Shown here piece by piece: positions 18,003 to 26,112 of a DNA stretch of 41,054 bases. Source of the DNA: an uncultured Saprospiraceae bacterium. GTDB lineage: Bacteria; Bacteroidota; Bacteroidia; Chitinophagales; Saprospiraceae. The position numbers and the translations under genes were made by a program. The stretch's first letter is position 1. The number at the start of each line of letters is the position of its first letter. The notes beneath the pieces are model-generated. The model saw only the letters and a program-made list of their open reading frames with translations. It ran no database searches and had not been told where the DNA came from. The stretch is from contig CALJKQ010000281.1 in the NCBI GenBank assembly GCA_937973565.1, positions 1-41,054 on the forward strand, read 5' to 3'.

Positions 18003-20165
18003 ATGAAATCATTTCATTTTAATACCAATAGCATGGATTTTAAGGAATCAAAAATACTTTTGTATTTACTTGCTTTCATTGTTTTGCCTGAGATGCTCTC
18101 AGCACAGGTTCCCGGTTGGCTTCCACCACAAAGTCAGTCATTTAAGTATAATGCTACTGTTATCGCTGAAATAGAGCTGAGTGAGATTCCATCCTACAAC
18201 CTCAACGACTCAATTGCATTTTTTGTTGGCACAGATATCAGAGGACTGGGAAAGAGCATTGACACAGGCAATGGCAAAATCCTGCATTTCATCACGATTT
18301 ATTCCAATCAGGGTGTAGATACGATGCAAATTGGTGTTTTGCACAGAAATACAAGCACAGTATATGAAGTCAACCAACCTTTCGTGTTCAAGGCACAAGG
18401 CATTTATGGCAGTTTGAGCAATCCTTTAAAGGTAAAAATATATCCGGAGAACAATGCTCCATTTTCGATAAACACTGTGCCTGATCAGACTACGATGGAA
18501 ACAGTCCCCTTTGAGCCGATTGATATGAATAATTATTTAAATCAACCGGATTCGAATGAGGTATCCTGGATTACCGTGTACAATCCCAATCTAATTGCGT
18601 ACTTTGAGGGAAGCGTTTTACATGTGAGTGGGGTTAATGGATTTATTGGGCAAACACAACTAACGGTCAAAGCCTCGGAGATTAGCAGCAGACTTGAAGA
18701 AAGAGGAAATTATGAAACAGATAGAAATGTTTCACAAAACCAGGAGGCAGAAATTACCATTCAGTTTATTGTTACACCCTTATTGCAAGCACCCTTATGG
18801 CAACCCAAAATTCCGGGGCAAAGTATTGTTCAAGGCACTCAGTTTCAATTAACAGAGTTGGCTGAATATGAAAATCAATACAATGGTCCAAGTATCAGAT
18901 ACGATTACAGACCTGTTATTACACCCAGCTTTGACCCACAGCCCCGGCCAATTTGGAATCTTGATATTCGCTATGGTATCAATATGACAGTAGCGGCCAA
19001 AGTCCAATTCACACCAAAGTATCAATTTCATCATAATGACGATTTATTGGCTGCCTTTGTTGGTGACACTTTGCGGGGAGTTGCTCATTTGGATTCTAGC
19101 ACAGGATTGTATTTTTTAACAGTTGGTGGGTTTACCTCAGATGAGGATTCTGTTACTTTGAAGTTTTATAGCGGGGAAATGCAATATACGCTTACACACA
19201 GGATTCCTCTTCAATATAGGCCATATGGGATTGTTGGAAATCTATCAATGCCCTATATTATTGACTTTGCGCCCATTTTACCAATAATTCCGGATACGCC
19301 CATTATCGGGGGGGTCTATGCCATGCCCATTGAAATTGTGGATTCTGCCTTTTTGGGATCAGTGGACTTTACGTTTATTGCCGAAGATCCTGTCTATCCT
19401 GAAGTCTTGCACGATGAATCAATTGCTACCTTTTGCATTGTACAGGATTCTTCTGAATTATTTACCTTGTACCAGGATGCTGATGGCGATGGTTTTGGTA
19501 ACCCGGAAATTTCTATAGTAGCTTGTATTTCAACAGCAGGATATGTAGACAATGGAGATGATTGTGATGACACCAATCCTGAAGACCCCAATACGACCAT
19601 ATCTAAAATTGAAGATTCTGCGTGGCAAAATGACGATGGATATATTTGCAAAGGAGACAGAGTTGTGCTGGTAGCAATGGGAGCTCAAAGTTATATTTGG
19701 CAAGATGGATCCACGAATGCCGATACGATTGTTTCACCACTCTCAACCACTACCTATAAAGTAACTGTAACACATGTTTCCGGATGTAAGGGTTTAAAAA
19801 CGGTAACCGTTTTTATTGAAGGAAAGGTAGTGAAAAATAAAAACGACAACGGGTTTGGTACTTTGCGGGATGTGTTATTGTGCGTGGAAGATGGCGATAC
19901 CATTACTTTTGATCAACCGACCATTGATGAATCACAATTGATATCACCACTTTTGGTTGATAAAAATGTAATGATCTCAGGTTGGAGTTCTTTTAGACCT
20001 ATCATTTATTTCAATCATGCATTGTCCAATGGAAGTTTTATTTTAAGTAATAACAAGAAACTTACTTTAGACAATATTGATATAAAATTAATCAATGCCA
20101 ACAATAAAAATGTATTTGAAGGTGACGGAAAAGTGGATATAATTTCTATTACAAAACTTTACTAA
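18003..20165 (+). CDS. Exported protein sharing module A with its giant neighbour
   Basis: This is a secreted protein with a signal peptide ending EMLSAQ at residue 35; the Met at residue 11 (18033) is an alternative start. It contains two copies of module A (about 36-148 and 315-424; hallmarks AFFVGTDIRG and AAFVGDTLRG), also found twice in the preceding protein. Between them is a cadherin/Ig-like region. Then come a MopE-like calcium-binding segment (about 485-531, DADGDGFGNP and NGDDCDDTNP), an Ig/PKD-like fold with a Cys pair (about 549-610) and the start of a beta-helix-like region (NDNGFGTLRDVLL). It ends at residue 720 without a T9SS sorting domain. It may be naturally anchor-less or truncated. 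A G7 run at 19308-19314 keeps the frame. Confidence 0.8.
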   Translation: MKSFHFNTNSMDFKESKILLYLLAFIVLPEMLSAQVPGWLPPQSQSFKYNATVIAEIELSEIPSYNLNDSIAFFVGTDIRGLGKSIDTGNGKILHFITIYSNQGVDTMQIGVLHRNTSTVYEVNQPFVFKAQGIYGSLSNPLKVKIYPENNAPFSINTVPDQTTMETVPFEPIDMNNYLNQPDSNEVSWITVYNPNLIAYFEGSVLHVSGVNGFIGQTQLTVKASEISSRLEERGNYETDRNVSQNQEAEITIQFIVTPLLQAPLWQPKIPGQSIVQGTQFQLTELAEYENQYNGPSIRYDYRPVITPSFDPQPRPIWNLDIRYGINMTVAAKVQFTPKYQFHHNDDLLAAFVGDTLRGVAHLDSSTGLYFLTVGGFTSDEDSVTLKFYSGEMQYTLTHRIPLQYRPYGIVGNLSMPYIIDFAPILPIIPDTPIIGGVYAMPIEIVDSAFLGSVDFTFIAEDPVYPEVLHDESIATFCIVQDSSELFTLYQDADGDGFGNPEISIVACISTAGYVDNGDDCDDTNPEDPNTTISKIEDSAWQNDDGYICKGDRVVLVAMGAQSYIWQDGSTNADTIVSPLSTTTYKVTVTHVSGCKGLKTVTVFIEGKVVKNKNDNGFGTLRDVLLCVEDGDTITFDQPTIDESQLISPLLVDKNVMISGWSSFRPIIYFNHALSNGSFILSNNKKLTLDNIDIKLINANNKNVFEGDGKVDIISITKLY

Positions 20166-20395
20166 CTTCAATGTTGGCCTTATTGCTCTATTGATAATAC
20201 CATACCAAGCTCTTGCTAAAAAAAGCGAGTATGTGGTGTGAAAGATGTCATTGAGTCCGCTAATAGAGTGAAAAAAAACGAAACATATATTCTTATTCAC
20301 TTCATTTGCAATACTTACGGGTTGTATCTTGTCAGTAAAAACTACGTACTAACCTAAGGATGGGCTAAGATTCCAATGTAATTTACCGGATCTAT

Positions 20396-20959
20396 TTAAA
20401 ATTTCGAACTTCCAACACTTGGGTTTACAGAAAAAAGTGATTCAAACCTGTTGCAAAGATGTTTGATGATTCTAAGGGTATTGTTATCACTTCGAAAAGC
20501 GAACCCTTTGTCATTCAATATGTATTTCTCCAACACCACATTTTCCTGATTGGTATGCTCCCAGTCATTACTAAACCAAATATTCTGCACAGTTACCTTA
20601 TAGCCGTTATCCATTTTTTCGATTTCAAAGGTGGCATTCAATGGTTTTTTCATTTGTTCGCTGGGTTCGATTTTTTCTCCCGCAAAAGTATGCCATTCCA
20701 TGGGCATGGAAAGTATAACGCCGTTCAATTTTTTATCTGTAACTGATTTTACCTGAATACCACTTGCAGGAAAGTTATCTTTTGTTAGCTCTTTTTGAGC
20801 AGCTTCCAGGGATATACTCTGTGAAAAATATTTCGAATAATATACTCTTCCCGCTACCAGGTACAAATCATCCTGACGGGTTTCATTGAATGGGATGTTT
20901 TTTTTATTACATGCCATTACCATCACGAGTACTGCAAATATCAGAGTTCTCATGTTCAT
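20396..20959 (-). CDS. Putative lipoprotein of unknown function
   Basis: This is a 187-residue protein with a lipoprotein signal peptide and lipobox VMAC (Cys17), so it is probably anchored in a membrane facing the periplasm or the surface. The mature part is a mixed alpha/beta sequence without motifs I recognise; it contains LSMPMEWHTF and YKVTVQNIWFSNDW. It is a single gene on the minus strand between plus-strand neighbours, divergent from the lipoprotein gene at 21093 with a 133-bp shared upstream region. Nothing links it to the genes on either side. Confidence 0.75.
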   Translation of the reverse strand: MNMRTLIFAVLVMVMACNKKNIPFNETRQDDLYLVAGRVYYSKYFSQSISLEAAQKELTKDNFPASGIQVKSVTDKKLNGVILSMPMEWHTFAGEKIEPSEQMKKPLNATFEIEKMDNGYKVTVQNIWFSNDWEHTNQENVVLEKYILNDKGFAFRSDNNTLRIIKHLCNRFESLFSVNPSVGSSKF

Positions 20960-21092
20960 CTGAATTGGTTAGAATATGTAATGTAAAACACTTTTCGCTT
21001 ATTTGTTAGAATGTGCGTTTTCATTGTATATGACCATCGTCATTCCATTTTTCTGGTATTAGTGATAAATTACAGAAAATCAAAAGCCGGAA

Positions 21093-21800
21093 ATGATCTC
21101 GCTTGACAGGTCATATTGGATTTATTTCTTCGTTCCTTGGGTGGCTTTGGTGTCTTGTAATCAGGACAACTTGAAACCCAACAGGGATTTTTCAAATGAT
21201 GGGCAATCCACCATTAACGAAACCGTTCCACTTGAAAATTTTGATACAGCATTAGAGTCAGTTGCATTGGATACTTTGCTTCTGGAGAACTCAATTGTGG
21301 TAAATCAGCCGGATACACTAGGCCCGTCTGTAAAGGCTTACGGCAATTTATTTTTTGGCATGCATCCTGAGCAGGTAGTACAAAGTAATGATGCCAGACA
21401 AAAATTAGCCAGTTATTACTACCATTTTGATTATAGTTATAACAACAATAAGGAGCTATACGCCATTTACCTTCGATCAGATCCCGAAATGGCTATTTAT
21501 TATGAAACACGACTTCAGAATAAGTATACCAATTTGTGCCGCATCATCACTGAAAAATATGGAGGCAAAAACAAATGTGGTATACTGCCTTCTATTTTTG
21601 AAGTAATGAACAATAAAACTATGTACCTGTCAAAATGGCAAAACGAAGGTAAAAAGATTCAGATGGGTATCCAGCAGACGGATTTAAATGCCTACACTGT
21701 CATATGTAAAATATCGAATCCTGAAATGGAAACCCGGGCAAAAAAAGAAAAGTATATTAAAGATAATAAAAAATGGATCGACGCATCAAAAAAATTCTGA
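21093..21800 (+). CDS. Putative lipoprotein of unknown function
   Basis: This is a 235-residue protein with a lipobox ALVSC (Cys22) after a hydrophobic segment. Residues about 25-80 are acidic and look disordered. The folded part (about 85-190) begins AYGNLFFGMHPEQV, a style seen in small Bacteroidota periplasmic proteins, and has two Cys (in TNLCRI and NKCGI) that could pair. The C-terminus is Lys-rich. No function is assigned. It lies 102 bp before the envelope operon, so co-transcription is possible but not shown. Confidence 0.72.
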   Translation: MISLDRSYWIYFFVPWVALVSCNQDNLKPNRDFSNDGQSTINETVPLENFDTALESVALDTLLLENSIVVNQPDTLGPSVKAYGNLFFGMHPEQVVQSNDARQKLASYYYHFDYSYNNNKELYAIYLRSDPEMAIYYETRLQNKYTNLCRIITEKYGGKNKCGILPSIFEVMNNKTMYLSKWQNEGKKIQMGIQQTDLNAYTVICKISNPEMETRAKKEKYIKDNKKWIDASKKF

Positions 21801-21902
21801 CAAAGGTTCGTGCTTGTCGGGCCTGATGATGTCAAATGTGGATTTGACTATTGGCACGATGGTAGTGCAAAATTAAATTGTATAACGATTCAATTTTTTC
21901 AC

Positions 21903-23591
21903 ATGAAATATATAATGGCTTTTGGCATTTTTTTAATGTCATATCTCCACCTTTTAGCGCAACCCGAATATGCAAGAAATTCACTTTCTTTGGTGGCTTT
22001 AAAATTTGATGGCAGACACGATAATATTATTTTATCTCAATTTCCATCTCTTCAGCCCCCTGAAAAATTCTACTTCAACCCTCTGAAAGAGCCCATAATC
22101 GTTTTGTCAGGAAGTAAACGCCCTGTCAATGAAGAACTACCGGAATTATTGCAATACATACCACCCGATAACATCAAAAAATGGTTGGAAGATAAAAAAG
22201 TGGCTCAGCAAATCCTGGCAACCTGGTTTAACAGACAACCGGATGGCAGTTTTAATGTGGACGTGCTCAAGCAAAGAGGGCTTTACAATGCCAATGACAA
22301 TGATTTTTTGGCTGCATCCGCTTCCAAACGAGGAGAATCTGCCTTGATGGATATGGGATTAAAGCTCGTTAATCAATCTTATGTCCTGGTCTATGATTTT
22401 TTTGATGTTATGACAATGGATGAATATTACGACAATAAATCGGTTGCATCCAAAGATCGTATTAGCAATGGCTATAAAGCGAAGGTTAAGTCTTATTTGT
22501 TCCGTCTTGACTTTAGTGAAGAGGTGGCTACTCAGTTTTTCAACAACTATTGGACTTCCGCCGGTGACAAAGATTTGGCCCTTAAAGCCAGGGCTTTTGA
22601 GCAAGCGAACTTTAAATGGATTCATGTGGCCAATCAAAGAGTGGAATCAGAAGCTACACAATACAACGCCAACCAGATAGCCGGATTAAAAAAGCAAAAG
22701 ACGAATGAAGAATTGATTCGCAATTTGCTGGCAGACGTGATGGAAAAAGTAACTCCTCAAATGGAAGCCGGCAATGACGCTTTCAGGGTTAAGGCTATGG
22801 TTAGCAGTGTCCATCCTATTTCATCCAAAATTGGAAAAAAGGAGGGTCTGTCTTTAGACAATCGATACTTTGTATATGAAAACAGACAAAAAAAAGACGG
22901 AACTATTTACAAAAAAAGAATTGCCGTTGTCAAAGTCATGAAAGTAGCTGAAAACAGACAGGTTACATCGGGAAAAAGTGAATCATCTGAATTCTATAAA
23001 ATATTTGGAGGCAAAGTTGACAACATGGGCATGTATTTGGAACAGAAGAATGATGCCGGTTTGAATTTGTTTTTGGGATATGCATTGGATGGAATGACTG
23101 GATATACAGGAAGAATGGATTATTTCATTTCCAAATTTATGGGAGGTTTAGTTCCGGCCGGCAAGTCAGGAAAAGGCCTTAGTTCTCTCCTTGTATATGT
23201 GGAAGGAGCATATGACAGTAAAAAATACACCGATTTGGATGAAGATCCCTTTGAATTTACGAGAGTCAGCCTCGGAATTGGTAAGGACATATATCCTTTT
23301 AGTGGTCTATATTTTGAACCCTACCTGGGTTATGGTATAGAATTTACAAACTGGACGATTGAAGATGAAAAACTTTCCTTTGAAACGGAATATGCTGAAG
23401 GTGGACTTAGATTGGGACTTCATATCAGTGCAGGTGTTCAGTTGATGGGTAGTTATAAATACAGCTATCTGTTTCCCACAAAAGTAAAAAATGAAAGTAC
23501 CGGAGTTACCGATACTTATGACAATTATGATGATTTTTTTAAGGACAGATCAAAGGCAGGATTCACTGCCGGACTTAGGTTCATGTTTTAA
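21903..23591 (+). CDS. Operon gene 1: exported protein with barrel-like C-terminus
   Basis: This is the first gene of a tight five-gene operon of exported proteins. The ATG at 21903 is preferred because it opens a clean signal peptide (MKYIMAFGIF..., ending HLLAQ); the in-frame GTG at 21810 would put 31 unsuited residues in front. Residues about 20-310 are a mixed alpha/beta domain with a repeated 'NRQPDGSFNVDVLKQRGLYNAN'-type stretch that I recall in uncharacterised Bacteroides proteins. Residues about 375-562 alternate polar and hydrophobic residues, are rich in Tyr/Phe/Gly, and end in Phe (AGLRFMF), as expected for an outer-membrane beta-barrel or a beta-rich surface domain. The next gene starts 19 bp downstream. 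No biochemical function is known to me. Confidence 0.82.
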   Translation: MKYIMAFGIFLMSYLHLLAQPEYARNSLSLVALKFDGRHDNIILSQFPSLQPPEKFYFNPLKEPIIVLSGSKRPVNEELPELLQYIPPDNIKKWLEDKKVAQQILATWFNRQPDGSFNVDVLKQRGLYNANDNDFLAASASKRGESALMDMGLKLVNQSYVLVYDFFDVMTMDEYYDNKSVASKDRISNGYKAKVKSYLFRLDFSEEVATQFFNNYWTSAGDKDLALKARAFEQANFKWIHVANQRVESEATQYNANQIAGLKKQKTNEELIRNLLADVMEKVTPQMEAGNDAFRVKAMVSSVHPISSKIGKKEGLSLDNRYFVYENRQKKDGTIYKKRIAVVKVMKVAENRQVTSGKSESSEFYKIFGGKVDNMGMYLEQKNDAGLNLFLGYALDGMTGYTGRMDYFISKFMGGLVPAGKSGKGLSSLLVYVEGAYDSKKYTDLDEDPFEFTRVSLGIGKDIYPFSGLYFEPYLGYGIEFTNWTIEDEKLSFETEYAEGGLRLGLHISAGVQLMGSYKYSYLFPTKVKNESTGVTDTYDNYDDFFKDRSKAGFTAGLRFMF

Positions 23592-23610
23592 CTTTCTAAA
23601 TAATACTATT

Positions 23611-24126
23611 ATGAAATCAGGATTAGGTTTTCTTGCAACCATCTCTCTATTGGTATGGACGATGTCCTGCAAAACATCAAAGGTCAATCAGGAGGCGGTC
23701 ATGGCAGGTTATGTAAGTGGAAATTATGAAATAGAATGCATGGGAACCGGCATGGATGGTACCCAACTGGTAAAGGTATGGGGCTTTGGTACCGACCCGG
23801 AAAAGGCAGCTTACCAGTCAAGAAAAAATGCGGTGCACGCTGTAATTTTTAAAGGCATTAACGCCGGAAAACCAGGATGTATGACCCGTCCATTGGTTAC
23901 ACAACCTGGAGCTGAAGAATTGCATCGCGATTTTTTCAATACCTTTTTTACCGATGGTGGAAGGTATCTCAATTTTGTTTCTATGGCCAATGATGGCACT
24001 GTAGACAGAATTAAAATGACCAGCAGAGAATACAAAGTGGGGTCAGTCATGTCTATCAGACACGCAGCCTTACGCCAGGAATTGGAGGCTGCCGGTATTA
24101 TTAAAAAATTAGGTCAGGGATTCTAA
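23611..24126 (+). CDS. Operon gene 2: small lipoprotein, LPP20/FlgT-like candidate
   Basis: This is a 171-residue lipoprotein with lipobox TMSC (Cys20). The ATG at 23611 is chosen because the signal peptide starts there; the reading frame is open back to 23491, but that part overlaps gene 1. The mature domain contains GTDPEKAAYQSRKNAVHAVIF, where Ala/Arg/Asn-rich helix spacing recalls the LPP20/FlgT N-terminal fold found in lipoproteins that assist envelope machines. This resemblance is by eye only. It is separated by 19 and 16 bp from its neighbours, so it belongs to the operon. Confidence 0.78.
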   Translation: MKSGLGFLATISLLVWTMSCKTSKVNQEAVMAGYVSGNYEIECMGTGMDGTQLVKVWGFGTDPEKAAYQSRKNAVHAVIFKGINAGKPGCMTRPLVTQPGAEELHRDFFNTFFTDGGRYLNFVSMANDGTVDRIKMTSREYKVGSVMSIRHAALRQELEAAGIIKKLGQGF

Positions 24127-24142
24127 TTTAAATTATTTAACG

Positions 24143-25099
24143 ATGAAAGGAACAATATACACGGTGCTGCTAATAATGCTGTATAGCACCATTTTTGCAC
24201 AAGCCAAAAAGCCCACATTGATGGTGGTGCCTAGCGATAATTGGTGTATTAAAAATGGCTACACAACCACTTTTGATGAAATGGGTACCCTTAAAACCAT
24301 ACCCGATTATAAAATGGCCTTGCAAAATGAGACAGATTTACTGATGACCATTGGTAAAATCAATACGATGATGTCGGATAGGGGCTTTCCACTGGTCAAT
24401 CTTGAAACGGCCATTAAAAATACTGAGAATGAAAGTGCCGAGGTATCCATGATGAGCAGTAAATCTGGATCTAACCTGGTAGAAAATCCAATTGATGTTT
24501 TGCAAAGAAATGCCAATGCAGACATCATCATCCAGTTGACATATGTAATCAATCAGGAAGGACCGCGGAGATCCATCACTTTTATGTTGCAGGGTTTGGA
24601 TGCGTATACCAAAAAACAAATTGCCGGCGCACAGGGAACGGGAGAACCTTCATTTGCAACCCAGACGCCGGTTTTGTTGGAAGAAGCGGTTTTGGCTCAT
24701 ATAGATGATTTTAACTCAAGATTGCAGGCTCACTTTGATGATTTGTTTACCAACGGCAGAGAAGTTGTCTTCCAGGCCCGCGTCTTTGACGGATCTCCGG
24801 TGGACCTGGAGGAAGTGTACATGTACGAAAATGAGAGTTTGGAACTGGGAGAAATCATTGAAAACTGGATCAGCGCCAATACGGTTCAAGGCAGGTTTAG
24901 TACCTCAACTTACACACAAAATGTGATTAGGTTTGAGCAGGTTAGAATACCATTGTACGATGATAAAGGCAGAGCCAACGATACACGAAGATGGCTTAGA
25001 GATTTAAGAAATTTATTGAATAAAAGTCCTTTTAATCTGGTCAGTAAAATATACACCCGCGGCTTGGGTGAGGTTTGGCTGATCATCGGGGAAAAATAA
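24143..25099 (+). CDS. Operon gene 3: DUF6175 family exported protein
   Basis: This is a 318-residue exported protein with a signal peptide ending IFAQ (residue 20). The sequence from KPTLMVVPSDNWC onward fits what I remember of family DUF6175. The arrangement (an N-terminal 'PTLMVVPSD' strand, a helix 'LLMTIGKINTMMSDRGFPLVNLE', then NADIIIQLTYVI and a strand-rich LQGLDAYTKKQIAGAQG) resembles the LpoB/TolB-N/CsgG alpha-beta fold used by periplasmic accessory proteins. The likely site of action is the periplasm or outer-membrane inner face. It starts 16 bp after gene 2 and ends 10 bp before gene 4. Its biological role is unknown. Confidence 0.85.
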   Translation: MKGTIYTVLLIMLYSTIFAQAKKPTLMVVPSDNWCIKNGYTTTFDEMGTLKTIPDYKMALQNETDLLMTIGKINTMMSDRGFPLVNLETAIKNTENESAEVSMMSSKSGSNLVENPIDVLQRNANADIIIQLTYVINQEGPRRSITFMLQGLDAYTKKQIAGAQGTGEPSFATQTPVLLEEAVLAHIDDFNSRLQAHFDDLFTNGREVVFQARVFDGSPVDLEEVYMYENESLELGEIIENWISANTVQGRFSTSTYTQNVIRFEQVRIPLYDDKGRANDTRRWLRDLRNLLNKSPFNLVSKIYTRGLGEVWLIIGEK

Positions 25100-25109
25100 A
25101 ATTGATACC

Positions 25110-26078
25110 ATGAAAAACGTGATAAATTGGCTTATGGTCTGTTATTGTGTTGCACCTTTGTTTGCTCAAAACACCATGCCATCTGCAAACGACTTTGACA
25201 GGATAAGCCTTAATGTGTTTATACCTGAACAGGTTGAAAATATTCCTCCTGCTGCTCGTAGCACACTGACCAACAAACTTACCCAGGCAGTAACCAAAAA
25301 GGGCCTGGCAGGAGCGGGTGCAAGTCCCAGATTTTTACTGACAGCAAATATGGACGTACTGGCGGAAGACATAGTAGCCGGTGCTCCGGCAAGGCAAACC
25401 TATCAATTTGAGGTTTCTCTTTTCATTGTAGACTTTATAGACAAGATTACGGTAAGTTCCACTTCTTTTGAAGTAAAAGGCGCCGGCAGCAATCAAACCA
25501 AAGCATATACCAATGCAATTAGAAGCATCGATTTCAAACATCCCAAAGTAGATGCTTTTTTGGAGGAGGGCAAAATCAAAATCATTGAATACTACAATTC
25601 GCGATGTGATTTTGTTATTGCCAGGGCAAAGGCGCAGGCCTCTCAAAGATTGTATGCTGATGCTATGACTACTTTGGCCGGTATACCCGAAGTTTCAAAG
25701 GATTGTTATTTGAAAGCTATGGATGAAATAGGACCCATTTACAAAGAATTTGCAGATTATAATTGTAAAATTTTAATCAGTGCAGCTTCCTCCTGTTGGG
25801 CATCGCGACCCAATACAGAAGGCGCCCAATTGGCAGGGGCTCTGCTTACACAAATCGACCCCGGTTCGGTTTGTTATGACGATGCTCAAAAATTGATTTC
25901 AAGAATGGAAGAAAAAGTGCTGAAGGATGAGAAACGGGATTGGAAGTTCATTGAAAAGGTCTTTGAAAACCAGGTAATGCTTGAGTCTCTTCGGATCCGG
26001 GCCTGGAGAGATGTGGGTGTAGCCTGGGGTAAAGGACAACAACCCACTTACAATGATATTATTTGGATTTTCAGATAA
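25110..26078 (+). CDS. Operon gene 4: exported CsgG/LpoB-like candidate
   Basis: This is a 322-residue exported protein with a signal peptide ending PLFAQ. Residues about 30-150 alternate strands and helices (LTNKLTQAVTKKGLAGAG, FLLTANMDVLAEDIV, SLFIVDFIDKITVSST, GSNQTKAYTNAIRSI), which suggests a CsgG/LpoB-like domain. Residues about 165-270 are helical with TPR-like character (ARAKAQASQRLYADAMTTLAGIP) and carry several Cys (in SRCDF, KDCYL, YNCKI, SSCW, VCYD). I recall similar uncharacterised proteins in gut Bacteroides beside DUF6175. It starts 10 bp after gene 3. No enzymatic motif is visible; a structural or assembly role is inferred. Confidence 0.8.
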   Translation: MKNVINWLMVCYCVAPLFAQNTMPSANDFDRISLNVFIPEQVENIPPAARSTLTNKLTQAVTKKGLAGAGASPRFLLTANMDVLAEDIVAGAPARQTYQFEVSLFIVDFIDKITVSSTSFEVKGAGSNQTKAYTNAIRSIDFKHPKVDAFLEEGKIKIIEYYNSRCDFVIARAKAQASQRLYADAMTTLAGIPEVSKDCYLKAMDEIGPIYKEFADYNCKILISAASSCWASRPNTEGAQLAGALLTQIDPGSVCYDDAQKLISRMEEKVLKDEKRDWKFIEKVFENQVMLESLRIRAWRDVGVAWGKGQQPTYNDIIWIFR

Positions 26079-26112
26079 TACGCTTGTTTATATTTGTCAA
26101 AATCGAAGCAAA

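Noticed and set aside
19308..19314. Frameshift at the G7 run in the module-sharing protein
   Set aside because: The translation is continuous and domain-like on both sides (module A before, MopE-like motif after).
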